Assembly (NCBI RefSeq): GCF_003206045.1
Contig: NZ_PZJM01000004.1
Coordinates: 533,274 to 597,273, forward strand
From: Salinicola lusitanus
GTDB lineage: Bacteria > Pseudomonadota > Gammaproteobacteria > Pseudomonadales > Halomonadaceae
Length of the DNA stretch: 64,000 bases
Direction: 5' to 3'
The notes under the pieces are model-generated. The model saw only the letters and a program-made list of their open reading frames with translations, had not been told where the DNA came from and did no database searches. Within the stretch, counting starts at the first letter, position 1; every line of letters starts with the position of its first letter. Below are positions 45,164 to 54,773 of the stretch, in pieces. Made by a program: the position numbers and the translations under genes.

Positions 45164-47176
45164 ATGCGTTTGATCATCGCCGAAAAACCGAGTCTCGCCC
45201 GCGCCATCGCGGATGCCCTGCCGGTAAAGGCGACGCGTCGCGAGGGTTATCTCGAAGCTGGTGATACCGTGGTGAGCTGGTGTCTCGGCCATCTGCTGGA
45301 GCAGGCCGCGCCCGAGCGCTACGACCCCAGGTACAAGCAGTGGCGACTCGACGACCTGCCGATCGTTCCCGAGCGCTGGCAGCTGGTGCCCCGCAGTCAG
45401 GCACGAAGCCAGCTGGCCGTCCTGCGCAAGCTGGTCAAAGGGGCCGACAGCGTGGTGCATGCCGGCGACCCTGACCGCGAGGGGCAACTACTGGTTCAGG
45501 AAGTCCTCAATCACCTGGGCTGGAGCCGGCCGACACAGCGCCTGCTGGTGCAGGACCTCAACCGACCCGCGGTGGCCAGGGCGCTCGCCAGCCTCGAGGA
45601 CAACCAGCGCTACCAGCCGCTCTACGCCGCCGCCGAGGCCCGCTCCCGCGCCGACTGGCTCTACGGCATCAATCTGACCCGGGCCTGGACGCTGATCGGG
45701 CGCCAGGCCGGGTTCGACGGACTGCTGTCGGTGGGTCGGGTCCAGACGCCCGTGCTGGGGCTGGTGGTACGCCGTGATCGCGATATCGCCGCCTTCGAGC
45801 CCAAGCCGTTCTATCTGCTGTGGGCCGACCTGAAGGTCGCGGGTGGCGCGCTGAGGGCCTGGTGGCAACCCGGCGAACACCATCCGCTGGACGACCAGGG
45901 GCGCCTGCTCGAGCCAGGTCCGGCCGAGGCGCTGGCGCAGCGCCTCGCGGGTACTCAGGGTCATCTCGCCGAGCTCGACCAGAAGCGCAAGCGTCAGGCT
46001 GCCCCGCTGCCCTATTCACTGTCGTCCCTGCAGATCGATGCTGCGCGCCGCCACGGCCTGTCGGCGAAGCGGGTCCTCGACGTCTGCCAGACACTCTACG
46101 AGCGCCACCATCTGATCACCTACCCGCGCTCCGACTGCCGTTACCTGCCCGCCGCGCATCACCGGGAGGCTGCCAGAACCCTGACCGACGCCTGCCGCCT
46201 CGATGGCCAGTTGCGAGAGTGGGCCGAGCGGGCGAACTTCGGCCTGCGTTCCAAGGCATGGGACGACGCCAAGGTCGGTGCCCACCACGCGCTGGCACCC
46301 ACGGGTCGCCCGGCCGACCTGAACAAGCTGAGCCGCGACGAGGCCAACCTGTTCCGGTTGATCGCCCGAAACGTGCTGGCCCAGTTCTACCCGGCCTTGG
46401 AGACCTACGAGACCCGGGCCGTCTTCGACCTCCTAGGCGAGCGCTTCCAGGCCCAGGGGCGGGAGATTCTGGAGCCGGGGTGGAAGCCGCTGTTCACGAC
46501 GCGGGACGACGTGCCGGCCCTGCCGCCGCTGACCAGAGGCGAAACGGCCAGCGTGACCGAGGCCGGCTGCGAGGCTCGCGAGACCCGGCCGCCGGAACCC
46601 TTTACCGATGCCAGCCTGATCAAGGCGATGATGAACATCGCGCGCTACGTCGAGGATCCCGCCGTCAAGCGCACGCTGCGCGACTCCGATGGCCTCGGCA
46701 CCGAGGCGACCCGTGCCGGCATCATCGAAACGCTGCTGACGCGGGGCTATCTGATCCGCGATGGAAAAGCGATCAGGGCCACGCGCACCGGCCATGCGCT
46801 GATCGACTCGCTGCCGCCGGCCGCGACGCGTCCCGAGCGCACCGCCCTGTGGGAGCAACGGCTCTCGGCGATCGCCGAAAGCCAGGACGCGCCAGCCCCG
46901 TTTCTGACCGCCCTGATCGAGGACCTCCAGGCGCTGCTGGCCCAGGCGGACGCCGGGCGCCTCAACCAGGCGCTTGCGGCCTCGGCCCGGAGCACGGCGC
47001 CGGTCGCACCGCCACCCAAGCGTGGCAAGCGGGCTGCCTCGGGGCGTAGAACGGGAGCGCGCCGCTCCCGGGGCAACGCCTCATCGAGCAGCGGTCGATC
47101 GACATCCGGTTCGTCCAACACCACCCCCAAAGGCAAGCCGACCCGGGCTCGGCGTGCCCGGAAGCCCGACGCATGA
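45164..47176 (+). CDS. topB: DNA topoisomerase III
   Basis: A type IA topoisomerase that decatenates DNA with a 5'-phosphotyrosine intermediate. The 670-residue protein has the TOPRIM start MRLIIAEKPSLARAIADAL with Glu7, DPDREGQ (102-108) and the catalytic Tyr320 in LITYPRSDCRYLP. The IETLLTRGYL and LGTEATRAGII segments of the family follow. The C-terminus from about 625 is a Lys/Arg/Ser-rich tail for DNA binding. The stop overlaps the next gene by 4 bases. Confidence 0.96.
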   Translation: MRLIIAEKPSLARAIADALPVKATRREGYLEAGDTVVSWCLGHLLEQAAPERYDPRYKQWRLDDLPIVPERWQLVPRSQARSQLAVLRKLVKGADSVVHAGDPDREGQLLVQEVLNHLGWSRPTQRLLVQDLNRPAVARALASLEDNQRYQPLYAAAEARSRADWLYGINLTRAWTLIGRQAGFDGLLSVGRVQTPVLGLVVRRDRDIAAFEPKPFYLLWADLKVAGGALRAWWQPGEHHPLDDQGRLLEPGPAEALAQRLAGTQGHLAELDQKRKRQAAPLPYSLSSLQIDAARRHGLSAKRVLDVCQTLYERHHLITYPRSDCRYLPAAHHREAARTLTDACRLDGQLREWAERANFGLRSKAWDDAKVGAHHALAPTGRPADLNKLSRDEANLFRLIARNVLAQFYPALETYETRAVFDLLGERFQAQGREILEPGWKPLFTTRDDVPALPPLTRGETASVTEAGCEARETRPPEPFTDASLIKAMMNIARYVEDPAVKRTLRDSDGLGTEATRAGIIETLLTRGYLIRDGKAIRATRTGHALIDSLPPAATRPERTALWEQRLSAIAESQDAPAPFLTALIEDLQALLAQADAGRLNQALAASARSTAPVAPPPKRGKRAASGRRTGARRSRGNASSSSGRSTSGSSNTTPKGKPTRARRARKPDA

Positions 47177-48126
47177 CGTCGCGATCACGAGAGACCCGCG
47201 CGATGCCGTCGACTGCCGACGGGAGCTGGTTGATCGTCGGCGCCGGTGCCCTGGGCCAGCTTTTCGCGGCATCACTGGCCCGACGATTCCCCGTCGTCCT
47301 GCTCGGCAGGCAGGCGGCCGAGCCTCGCATCCATCTGCGCGGACCCGACGGCGAAGCGCTGAGGATCGCGGTGGCACGCCAACCAACGACAGCTTGGGCG
47401 GCCGATCGAACCGGCACCGCCGCCCCGACGCTGGTGGTACTGGCGACCAAGTCCCACGATGCGATGGCCGCGCTGAATGCCCTGGCACCGCGGCTCGCAT
47501 CGGCCACCCCGCTGCTACTGCTGCAGAACGGATTTAGGGCACAACCCGCTATCAGCGAGCGCTGGACTGGGCCGGTCCTCTGCGCCTCGACCACCGAAGC
47601 CGCCTATCGCCCGCCTCCCGGCCCTCATTCGCCGGACGTGGTGCATGCCGCCACGGGGACGACCTGGATCGGCGATCTCGCCGACCGTCACTTCGCGCTG
47701 GCGACCAGCGTCGCCCACCGGCTTGGCCAGGCGGGCATTGCCGCAATACCCTGCCGAGACATTCGGCGACGCTTGTGGCACAAGCTCGCGGTCAATGCGG
47801 TGATCAACCCGCTGACCGCGTATCACCGCGTTCCCAACGGCGCCCTGGCCCGGCCGGCGTTTCGACCACGCGTCACGGCGCTGGTGGCCGAGATCGAACG
47901 TATCATGCAGGCCGAGGAAGTACCGCCACCGCCGCAGGGCTGGCAGGCCCTAATCGATGGCGTGATTCAAGCCACGGCCTCCAATCACTCATCGATGCTC
48001 CAGGATGTGCTCGCCAATCGCCCCACGGAGCACGACGCGATCCTCGGGCCGCTGGTCGAGGCAAGCCTTCGCCATCGCCTCGACACCCCCGAACTCCAGG
48101 CGCTCTGGCGCGCGGCATCTGGATAG
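47173..48126 (+). CDS. panE: Ketopantoate reductase family protein (PanE-like)
   Basis: PanE reduces ketopantoate to pantoate with NADPH. The 317-residue protein has an N-terminal Rossmann loop (IVGAGALGQLFAASLA) and the C-terminal helical domain with conserved WHKLAVNAVINPLTA and NHSSMLQDVLANRPTEHDAI, matching the family's catalytic Lys/Asn and pantoate-binding regions. The first ATG overlaps the topB stop; an ATG ten codons later also works. Some paralogues act on other 2-keto acids, so the pathway role is likely but not certain. Confidence 0.88.
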   Translation: MTSRSRETRAMPSTADGSWLIVGAGALGQLFAASLARRFPVVLLGRQAAEPRIHLRGPDGEALRIAVARQPTTAWAADRTGTAAPTLVVLATKSHDAMAALNALAPRLASATPLLLLQNGFRAQPAISERWTGPVLCASTTEAAYRPPPGPHSPDVVHAATGTTWIGDLADRHFALATSVAHRLGQAGIAAIPCRDIRRRLWHKLAVNAVINPLTAYHRVPNGALARPAFRPRVTALVAEIERIMQAEEVPPPPQGWQALIDGVIQATASNHSSMLQDVLANRPTEHDAILGPLVEASLRHRLDTPELQALWRAASG

Positions 48127-48144
48127 ACCGTAGTGGCGTAAGCG

Positions 48145-48173
48145 ACGGGGCCGGTCATCGCGACCGGCCCCGT
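48145..48173. terminator. Bidirectional terminator between panE and the sugar porter
   Basis: A perfect 12-base-pair stem (48145-48156 with 48162-48173) has loop ATCGC, 18 bases after the panE stop. T-runs are short on both strands, but position between convergent genes supports termination. Confidence 0.65.
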
Positions 48174-48200
48174 TGGCTATCCGAGCGTGGCGCGGCGCTG

Positions 48201-49631
48201 TCACTCGACGGCGCTCGTCGCCTCGACCGATGACCGCTTCGAATCGCCCCGGGACTTGTCCGCCGGAAAGAAGACGCCCGCCTTGAGATCGCTCTCGATC
48301 TCCTCCAGCGAACGCCCCATCGTCTCGGGCACGTAGCGGACGATGAAGACGAGCGCGATCGTGGTGATCACCGCATAGAGCCAGAAGGTGCCGGAAGTGC
48401 CGAGCGCGCTGATCAGCGACAGCGTCGTCAGTGTCACCAGCAGGTTGAAGACCCAGTGGCTCAACGCCCCCATGCTGGCCCCCTTGCCGCGGACGAACAG
48501 CGGATAGACCTCGGCGTTGATCAGCCACAGGCAGACGCCGAAACTGCAGTTGAGCGCCATGTAGATTGCCAGGCAGGCCACCAGGGCGTACTGGCTGAAA
48601 GCATCCTCGGGCGCACCGCCCACGAACAGTATCCCCATGATCACTAGCGCCACCGCCGATCCGGGGACCATCCACAACAGAAAGCGTTTCCGCCCGATCC
48701 GATCGACCAGGAAAATGCCCAGGATGGTCGCCAGATTGATCAGCACCGCGCCGCCGATCGCCGCCAGCACCGAGGCGCTGTCGCCGAAACCGGCCTGGCT
48801 CAGGATGGTCGGCGCGTAGTAGATCAGGGCGTTGTTGCCGGTGATCTGGGAGAACATCGCGATCCCCACCCCGGCCACCAGCGCCGGACGAATCCACGGC
48901 TGGAACAGATCGCGCCAGGAGCCCTCGGGGCGCGCCGACACCTCCTTGATCTCGGCCATCTCCGACTGCGCCCCCTCGCGGCTGGCACGCACCCGCTCGA
49001 GGATACCCAGCGCCTCGGATTCACGCCCCTTGCTCACCAACCAGCGCGGACTCTCCGGCAGTACCAGCATGCCCAGCATCAGAATCACCGCCGGGACGGT
49101 GCCCAGGCCGAACATCCAGCGCCACTGCTCGCCCAGGCCGTAGCCCACCAGATAGGCGACGAGAATGCCGAACACCACCATGAACTGGAACATGACCACC
49201 AGCTTGCCGCGGTGCTCCGGCGGCGTCACCTCGGCGATATAGACCGGGATGATCTGCGTCGCGCTGCCGGCGGAGAGCCCGAGGATGAATCGCGCCGCGA
49301 TCAGCATGCCGACACTGGTCGAGGCCGCCGACAGGATCGAGCCGGCGATGAACACCGCGCCGACCAGTACGATCGTCCAGCGGCGCCCCAGCCGATCGGA
49401 GAGCCGTCCGGTACCCACGCAGCCAACGATGGCACCGAGGATGATCGCGCCGGTGACGAGCTGCTTGAGCGTATCGTCCAGCGCGAACTGCTTGGACAGC
49501 CCGAGCAGCGCCACACCGATGATGCCGGTGTCATAGCCGAACAGCAGGCCACCGAGTGCGGCCACGACCGACACCATCACGACCAGCCCCTTGCGCTTCG
49601 GGCCGCGACCGGCGGCAGCGATTGCATTCAT
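48201..49631 (-). CDS. Sugar porter family MFS transporter
   Basis: The 476-residue protein has 12 membrane segments and the sugar-porter signatures GYDTGIIGVAL, GRLSDRLGRRW, PVYIAEVTPPEHRGKLVV, LPESPRWLVSKGR and a late VPETMGRSLEEIE. It is probably a proton-linked hexose or pentose symporter; the sugar cannot be read out. AAGGAGAG precedes the ATG. It follows a P-loop kinase gene in the same direction, which suggests transport followed by phosphorylation. Confidence 0.92.
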   Translation of the reverse strand: MNAIAAAGRGPKRKGLVVMVSVVAALGGLLFGYDTGIIGVALLGLSKQFALDDTLKQLVTGAIILGAIVGCVGTGRLSDRLGRRWTIVLVGAVFIAGSILSAASTSVGMLIAARFILGLSAGSATQIIPVYIAEVTPPEHRGKLVVMFQFMVVFGILVAYLVGYGLGEQWRWMFGLGTVPAVILMLGMLVLPESPRWLVSKGRESEALGILERVRASREGAQSEMAEIKEVSARPEGSWRDLFQPWIRPALVAGVGIAMFSQITGNNALIYYAPTILSQAGFGDSASVLAAIGGAVLINLATILGIFLVDRIGRKRFLLWMVPGSAVALVIMGILFVGGAPEDAFSQYALVACLAIYMALNCSFGVCLWLINAEVYPLFVRGKGASMGALSHWVFNLLVTLTTLSLISALGTSGTFWLYAVITTIALVFIVRYVPETMGRSLEEIESDLKAGVFFPADKSRGDSKRSSVEATSAVE

Positions 49632-49700
49632 GCTTCTCTCCTTGAAATCGGGCGTCCTGGAGGTTGAGTCGCCCAGCTCGAGTGATGACGACAGGTATTG

Positions 49701-50384
49701 CTACACGTCCTTGAATCGAATCCGGCTGCCGCTCCACCGCAGCTGGCGGTCGGCGTTGCCGGCCACGGCCTCGATGCGCGCGGCATTGGGCGCATCGGTC
49801 GCGCGAACCCACTCCAGCGCCTGCCGCTCGGTGCGCCCGAACTGGCGGTGGCGGGCGATCAGGCGGGACTCGCGCAGCTCACGGTCGACATCGAGGAACC
49901 ACACTTCGTCCAGCATCTCCCGCACCTGCGGCCACGGCTCTTCCTCGAGCAGCAGATAGTTGCCCTCGGTAATGATCAGCGAGGTGGGTGACGCCACCGC
50001 GATACTGGCGGCGATCGGCTCCTCGATCTCCCGGTAGAAGCCCGGCGCGTAGATTGTCTCTTCGCCGAAGCTGGCGCGAAGGCGCTTGAGCAGGTCGCGA
50101 TAGCCGAACGCGTCGAACGTGTCCGGCGCGCCCTTCCGCCCGGCCCGGTCCAGTATCGCCAGCTGTCGATTGGAGAGATGGAAACCGTCCATGGGGACGA
50201 TCTGGGTCTGATCGCCGAGCGCGGCGAAAAGCGCGTCGGAGAGCGTGCTCTTGCCCGAGCCGGGCGCTCCCACGAGGCCGAGAATTCGGCGTTGGGATGA
50301 ATCGATTAAGCGACGGGCGGCCTCGAGAACGAGCGGGTCGATATCGATCGATAGCGTCCGCGTCTCGGTGGTGGTGATACGCAT
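49701..50384 (-). CDS. P-loop kinase of the nucleoside/fructose kinase (FrcK/YggC-like) type
   Basis: The 227-residue protein has a Walker A loop GAPGSGKST (39-47), an IVPMDGFHLSN substrate segment, GAPDTFDAFGY, and LIITEGNYLLLEEEPWPQVR. These resemble uridine kinase/phosphoribulokinase-like proteins, including the kinase that accompanies a fructose transporter in rhizobia. Being the first gene before a sugar porter suggests it phosphorylates the imported sugar. A near-palindromic element lies about 90 bases upstream. Confidence 0.82.
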   Translation of the reverse strand: MRITTTETRTLSIDIDPLVLEAARRLIDSSQRRILGLVGAPGSGKSTLSDALFAALGDQTQIVPMDGFHLSNRQLAILDRAGRKGAPDTFDAFGYRDLLKRLRASFGEETIYAPGFYREIEEPIAASIAVASPTSLIITEGNYLLLEEEPWPQVREMLDEVWFLDVDRELRESRLIARHRQFGRTERQALEWVRATDAPNAARIEAVAGNADRQLRWSGSRIRFKDV

Positions 50385-50471
50385 TGGGGAATCGCTGGAC
50401 AGCCGGGAGTGACGACAAGCGTAGCACGCTCATTTTGATGATGAGAGTCGTCTATCGGCGACACGACCCAA

Positions 50472-50488
50472 GTCGTAAACTTACCGAC
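50472..50488. promoter_or_regulatory. Imperfect palindrome GTCGTAAACTTACCGAC upstream of the kinase gene
   Basis: It closely resembles the perfect palindrome at 54774-54789 upstream of ppc. It lies 88-104 bases before the kinase ATG, where a promoter is expected. It is a candidate operator. Confidence 0.4.
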
Positions 50489-50510
50489 ATCAGGCGTCGG
50501 ACGACGAAAC

Positions 50511-50541
50511 GACACTCACCGGATTCATCCCGGCGAGTGTC
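50511..50541 (-). terminator. Terminator after cbpM
   Basis: GACACTC-a-CCGG pairs with CCGG-c-GAGTGTC around ATTCATC, an 11-base-pair stem with one mismatch, 46 bases after the cbpM stop. The minus strand continues GTTTC. Confidence 0.6.
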
Positions 50542-50586
50542 GCGAGGTGCCGTCATGGCCTCGAGTCGAGGAATCCAGTCGAAGGA

Positions 50587-50892
50587 TCACTCGCCGGCTA
50601 GCCGACGCAATCGCGCGACCTCGTCCATCAGCTCCAGCGCCAGTGCCGCGCCGGCGAGATTGACCCCCAGATCGCGCTGCAGACGCTGGACGACCCTGAC
50701 GCGATGCAGGCTCGCACCGTAGAAACGCCACTGTTCGCGTCGGCGACCGTGGGGAACGATGACGCCCTCGTCGACCAGCTCGATGACCCATTCGGCATGT
50801 ACCGTACAGGTCCGGCACAGTTCGCCCAGCGTCAGAACCGGCGTCTCGTCGAGGTTGTCGACCGGGACCTGGGTGAGATCGTGGATGGTCAT
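50587..50892 (-). CDS. cbpM: Chaperone modulator CbpM
   Basis: CbpM binds the J domain of CbpA and inhibits it. The 101-residue product shows the family layout: an N-terminal helix-turn-helix-like MerR-type fold (LTLGELCRTCTVHAEWVIEL, VDEGVIVPHG), an aromatic WRF segment and a C-terminal helix with LALELMDEVARLRR. Its ATG overlaps the cbpA stop (ATGA). Confidence 0.9.
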   Translation of the reverse strand: MTIHDLTQVPVDNLDETPVLTLGELCRTCTVHAEWVIELVDEGVIVPHGRRREQWRFYGASLHRVRVVQRLQRDLGVNLAGAALALELMDEVARLRRLAGE

Positions 50893-51878
50893 GGTGTCTC
50901 CTCCGCCGCCGCCCTGGGGTTGAAGTTCGCCACCGCTTCCAACCGGCGATAGGCCGCCTTCACATCGTCACTCGTCGCGGGCGGCAGTACGATCTTCAAG
51001 GCCACGTAGCAGTCGCCCGGTGGCTCGCCGGGAATGCCCCGCCCCTTGAGCCGCAGGCGCCGCCCGTCCTGGGAATCCGCCGGGACTTTCAGCTCCACCG
51101 AGCCCTCGGGTAGCGGCACCGCGATCGTCGCGCCCAGTGCCGCTTCCCAGGGCGCCACGGGCAGGATCAGGGTGACGTCGCGCCCCTCCACCTGGTAGCG
51201 CCGGTGCGACTCGAACTCGATCTCCAGATAGAGATCCCCCGCCGGACCGCCGCCCATGCCAGGCTCCCCCTGGCCGGCCAGGCGAATTCGCTGGCCCTGT
51301 TTCACGCCCTTCGGAATCCGGACTTTCAAGGTCCGCTGACGCGGTCGGACTCGTCCCTGCTCATCGAGCTCGCCGCTCTGCAGGGTGAGAGTGCGCACGG
51401 CACCGCGATAGGCATCCTCGAGCGCGATCGACACCTTGGCGTGATGATCCTCCCCGCGAGCACGATATCGCCTGCCGCCGGGGTCGCCGCTCGAACCCGT
51501 GAACCCCGGGCCCGGCCCTCGACGTTGGCCGAACAGCGATTCGAAGAAATCGCTGAAGGCGGCGTGCTGCTCCTGGGAGTAGCCCTCCTGGGTATAACCG
51601 CCTCCCCGAAACTCGAACCCGGCATCCCAGTCCGGTGGCGGGCTAAAGTCCTCGCCGGCCCGCTGGCCCTGGCCGACCCGATCGTAGGCGAGGCGTTTCT
51701 CGGGATCCTTCAGCACCTCGTAAGCCTCCCCGAGCTCCTTGAAGCGGGCATCGGCATCGGCTTCCTGACTGACGTCGGGGTGATACTTTCGCGCCAGTCT
51801 GCGATAGGCGCGCTTGATCTCGTCCTGGGCGGCATCCCGCTCCACGCCCAGTACCGCATAGTAATCCTTGAACTCCAT
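50889..51878 (-). CDS. cbpA: Curved-DNA-binding DnaJ-like protein CbpA
   Basis: CbpA is a DnaJ homologue that stimulates DnaK and binds DNA in stationary phase. The 329 residues have a J domain (1-70) with HPD at 33-35, a Gly/Phe-rich linker, and two C-terminal beta domains (LKVRIPKGVKQGQRIRLAGQ, VELKVPADSQDGRRLRLKGR) without the zinc finger of true DnaJ. The ATG at 51878 has GGGAG upstream; 19 open codons before it are ignored. It forms a two-gene unit with cbpM. Confidence 0.94.
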   Translation of the reverse strand: MEFKDYYAVLGVERDAAQDEIKRAYRRLARKYHPDVSQEADADARFKELGEAYEVLKDPEKRLAYDRVGQGQRAGEDFSPPPDWDAGFEFRGGGYTQEGYSQEQHAAFSDFFESLFGQRRGPGPGFTGSSGDPGGRRYRARGEDHHAKVSIALEDAYRGAVRTLTLQSGELDEQGRVRPRQRTLKVRIPKGVKQGQRIRLAGQGEPGMGGGPAGDLYLEIEFESHRRYQVEGRDVTLILPVAPWEAALGATIAVPLPEGSVELKVPADSQDGRRLRLKGRGIPGEPPGDCYVALKIVLPPATSDDVKAAYRRLEAVANFNPRAAAEETP

Positions 51879-51970
51879 GCCGCACTCCCGGGAAACAGAT
51901 CGATGATCGGCCGCAGGTCCCTGCCGACCGGTCACTACCGTTATAGCAGGATTCGCCGCCTTTCAGGCCT

Positions 51971-54634
51971 CTAGCCAGTATTACGCAAGCCGGCCGCGAT
52001 ACCCGCCATGGTCACCATCAACGCCCGGGAAAGCTCCGGGGTGATCTCGCCCCGAGCATCACGGTTGCGCTGCAGCAGCTCGGCCTGCAGACCATGGAGC
52101 GGATCGATATACGGATTGCGCACCTCGATCGCCTGACGAATCAGCGGGGTATTCTCGAGCAGCTCACCCTGATCGAGTATCCGCAGCAGTACGGCCTCGA
52201 GATCGACCAGTCGCTGGCGCAGCGACTCACCCAACCGGGTCAGGGCGGGGTCATCGACCAGACGCTTCTCGTAGTAGGCGGCGATGAGCGGATCCGACTT
52301 GGCCAGCAGCATCTCCAGCATGTCCAGATAGGTGCCGAAGAACGGCCACTGCTCGCGCATCTCGCGCAGCCGGTCGAGCCCGCCCTGCTCCTCGAGCCGC
52401 TTCGCGAATGCCTCGCCGCTGCCGAGCCAGGCCGGAAGCATCAGCCGGGTCTGGGTCCAGGCGAAGATCCACGGGATCGCCCGCAGCGTTTCGATACCGC
52501 CTTCCTGGCGCCGCTTGGCAGGACGCGACCCCAGCGGCAGACGACCCAGTGCGCCCTCCGGCGTCACCGCGCGGAAATAGGGCACGAAATCCGGGTCCTC
52601 CCGCACCACGCCCACGTAGGCACCGTGGGCAATGGCGGCCAGACGATCCATCTCCTCGCGCCACACTGGCCGAGGCGCGGGCGGCGGCAACAGTGTCGCC
52701 TCCAGCACCGCGCAGACATAGATCTCCATCGAGCGCAGCGCGATATCGGGCTGACCGAACTTGAAACGGATCATTTCGCCCTGCTCGGTCACCCGCAGGC
52801 TGCCGTTCACCGACCCCGGCGGCTGCGACAAAATCGCCGCGTGGGCGGGACCGCCCCCACGCCCGACGGTGCCGCCGCGGCCATGGAACAGCGTCAACTC
52901 GACGCCGCCGTCGCGACACACCTCGACCAGTCGCTCCTGCGCCCGGTACTGGGCCCAGGCCGCCGCCAGTTGACCGGCATCCTTGGCCGAATCCGAGTAG
53001 CCGATCATCACTTCCTGGTAATCGCCGGCGACCTCTCGATAGCCCGGCAGTGCCAGCAGACGTTCGATCACGTCACCGGCCCGGTCCAGATCGTCCAGGG
53101 TCTCGAACAGCGGCGCGATGGGCAGGCGCACACCGTTGCCGGCTTCCTTCATCAGCAGCGCCACCGCCAGCACATCGGAGGGCTGCTGCGCCATCGAGAT
53201 GATGTAGGTCCCGAGCGCCTGACGATGCTCGCGCCCGATGACCGCGAAGGTGTCGAGCACCTCCCGCGTTTCGGCGGAGCACGCCCAGCGCGGCGGGATC
53301 AGCGGCCGCGGAGAGGTCAGCTCCTCGAGCAGGAACGCCTGACGGCGCTCTTCGTCCCACTCCCGATAGTTGCCGAGGTCGAGATATTGGGTCAGCTCCT
53401 CGAATACCTGGGCGTGGCGGGCGCCATCCTGGCGCACGTCGAGCTTGGCCAGGTTGACGCCGAATACCGCCACCCGTCGCAACGTATCCAGCAGCACGCC
53501 GTTGGCGATGGTCTCCAGGCCCACATCGCACAGCGAGCGGTGGCAGGCCAGCAGCGGCGCGAACAGCTGATCCCGCGTCTCGATGATCGCCGCTTCGGCG
53601 GGGACGTCCCCATCGAGTCGCGCTCGCGCCCACGCCCGGGTCGCCTCCAGCCGGGTCGACAGTCGCTTCAGCAGCGTCCGATAAGGCTCCGGATCGTCGC
53701 CGACCTCGGCATGGAGCGCATCGTTCGCCTTCCACATCGACAGCTCGGCCTTGAGCTGCTCGAGATCGCGAAGATAGAGATCGGCCGCCATCCAGCGCCC
53801 CAGCAGCAGCACCTCCTCGGTCACGCTGGCGGTGACGTTGGGATTGCCGTCGCGATCGCCCCCCATCCAGGAAGCGAAACGGATCGGAGACGCCTCCAGC
53901 GGCAATCGCTCGCCGGCCTTCTCCATCAGCAGCGCATCCAGGTCGCGATGGAAGGTCGGCACCGCCTCCCACAGCGAATTCTCGATGACCGCGAATCCCC
54001 ACTTTGCCTCGTCGACGGGAGTGGGACGCTCATGGCGGATCTCGTCGGTGTGCCAGGACTGGGCGATCAGCTCCTCGAGTCGACCCTGCGCGCGCTGCTG
54101 CACTTCCGGCTGGTCGCCACTGTCCTCGATGATCTGCAGGCAGTCGTCGATGGCGTCGTATTTCTGGATCAGCGTGCGTCGAATGACTTCGGTGGGATGG
54201 GCGGTCAGCACCAGATCGATGCGCATGCCGGCAATCGCATCCACCAGTTGACGAGGGGATTGGCCGGCTGACGTCGCGCGCTGCAGCAGTTCGCCCAGAT
54301 CGGGCTGGGTCCCGGGCTTGTAATCCTCGACACGTCGAAAGCGTGCCCGGTAGTGCTGCTCGGCGATATTGGAGAAGTTGAGAAACTGGTTGAAGGCGCG
54401 GGTCACCGGCAGCAATTCGCCCTCGGGCAGCGCCCGGAGGTAGTCGATCAGCTCGCGACGGTCCGCCTCCTCGGCGCTCTGCCGCCCCTTCTTGGCCAAG
54501 GCGCGAATCCGTTCGATCCGATCCACGAACTCGTTGCCCAGATCCTTGGCAATGGTCCTGCCCAGGCTATCCCCCAGCAGCCGGACATTGTCCCGCAACG
54601 ATTCGTGCAGCGACGTTTCCTGTTCTGAACGCAT
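51971..54634 (-). CDS. ppc: Phosphoenolpyruvate carboxylase
   Basis: The enzyme makes oxaloacetate from PEP and bicarbonate, replenishing the TCA cycle. The 887 residues have the catalytic His146 in LVLTAHPTEV, the PEP-site loops GYSDSAKDAG and FHGRGGTVGRGGGPAH, and the C-terminal GIAAGLRNTG end. Length is normal. GGGAGGG precedes the ATG. The 148-base upstream spacer to mazG ends with a perfect palindrome (54774-54789). Confidence 0.97.
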   Translation of the reverse strand: MRSEQETSLHESLRDNVRLLGDSLGRTIAKDLGNEFVDRIERIRALAKKGRQSAEEADRRELIDYLRALPEGELLPVTRAFNQFLNFSNIAEQHYRARFRRVEDYKPGTQPDLGELLQRATSAGQSPRQLVDAIAGMRIDLVLTAHPTEVIRRTLIQKYDAIDDCLQIIEDSGDQPEVQQRAQGRLEELIAQSWHTDEIRHERPTPVDEAKWGFAVIENSLWEAVPTFHRDLDALLMEKAGERLPLEASPIRFASWMGGDRDGNPNVTASVTEEVLLLGRWMAADLYLRDLEQLKAELSMWKANDALHAEVGDDPEPYRTLLKRLSTRLEATRAWARARLDGDVPAEAAIIETRDQLFAPLLACHRSLCDVGLETIANGVLLDTLRRVAVFGVNLAKLDVRQDGARHAQVFEELTQYLDLGNYREWDEERRQAFLLEELTSPRPLIPPRWACSAETREVLDTFAVIGREHRQALGTYIISMAQQPSDVLAVALLMKEAGNGVRLPIAPLFETLDDLDRAGDVIERLLALPGYREVAGDYQEVMIGYSDSAKDAGQLAAAWAQYRAQERLVEVCRDGGVELTLFHGRGGTVGRGGGPAHAAILSQPPGSVNGSLRVTEQGEMIRFKFGQPDIALRSMEIYVCAVLEATLLPPPAPRPVWREEMDRLAAIAHGAYVGVVREDPDFVPYFRAVTPEGALGRLPLGSRPAKRRQEGGIETLRAIPWIFAWTQTRLMLPAWLGSGEAFAKRLEEQGGLDRLREMREQWPFFGTYLDMLEMLLAKSDPLIAAYYEKRLVDDPALTRLGESLRQRLVDLEAVLLRILDQGELLENTPLIRQAIEVRNPYIDPLHGLQAELLQRNRDARGEITPELSRALMVTMAGIAAGLRNTG

Positions 54635-54773
54635 GGTTTCCCTCCCGGAAATGGCCGAACCGGCACGCCGACTGTCCTGCGGATTGCCGGCGGTCCGACG
54701 ACGAAGATAGATCGCTCAATGCGTCAGCATAACGATCTGGGGGAAAGAATCGACCGGTACGGAAGCGACATTG

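Noticed and set aside
50452-50478. Sigma-28-like match upstream of the sugar kinase gene (minus strand, GCCGATAG with a 4 of 8 upstream box)
   Set aside because: The gene is unrelated to motility and the upstream box is poor. It shows that GCCGATAG alone occurs by chance here and tempers the kinase-promoter finding.
52094-54271. 725-codon open frame antisense to ppc
   Set aside because: It is the mirror of a strongly conserved gene in GC-rich DNA, with His/Arg/Gln-rich low-complexity translation and no domain. Similar long antisense frames lie over flgI, relA, rlmD and DUF2126.
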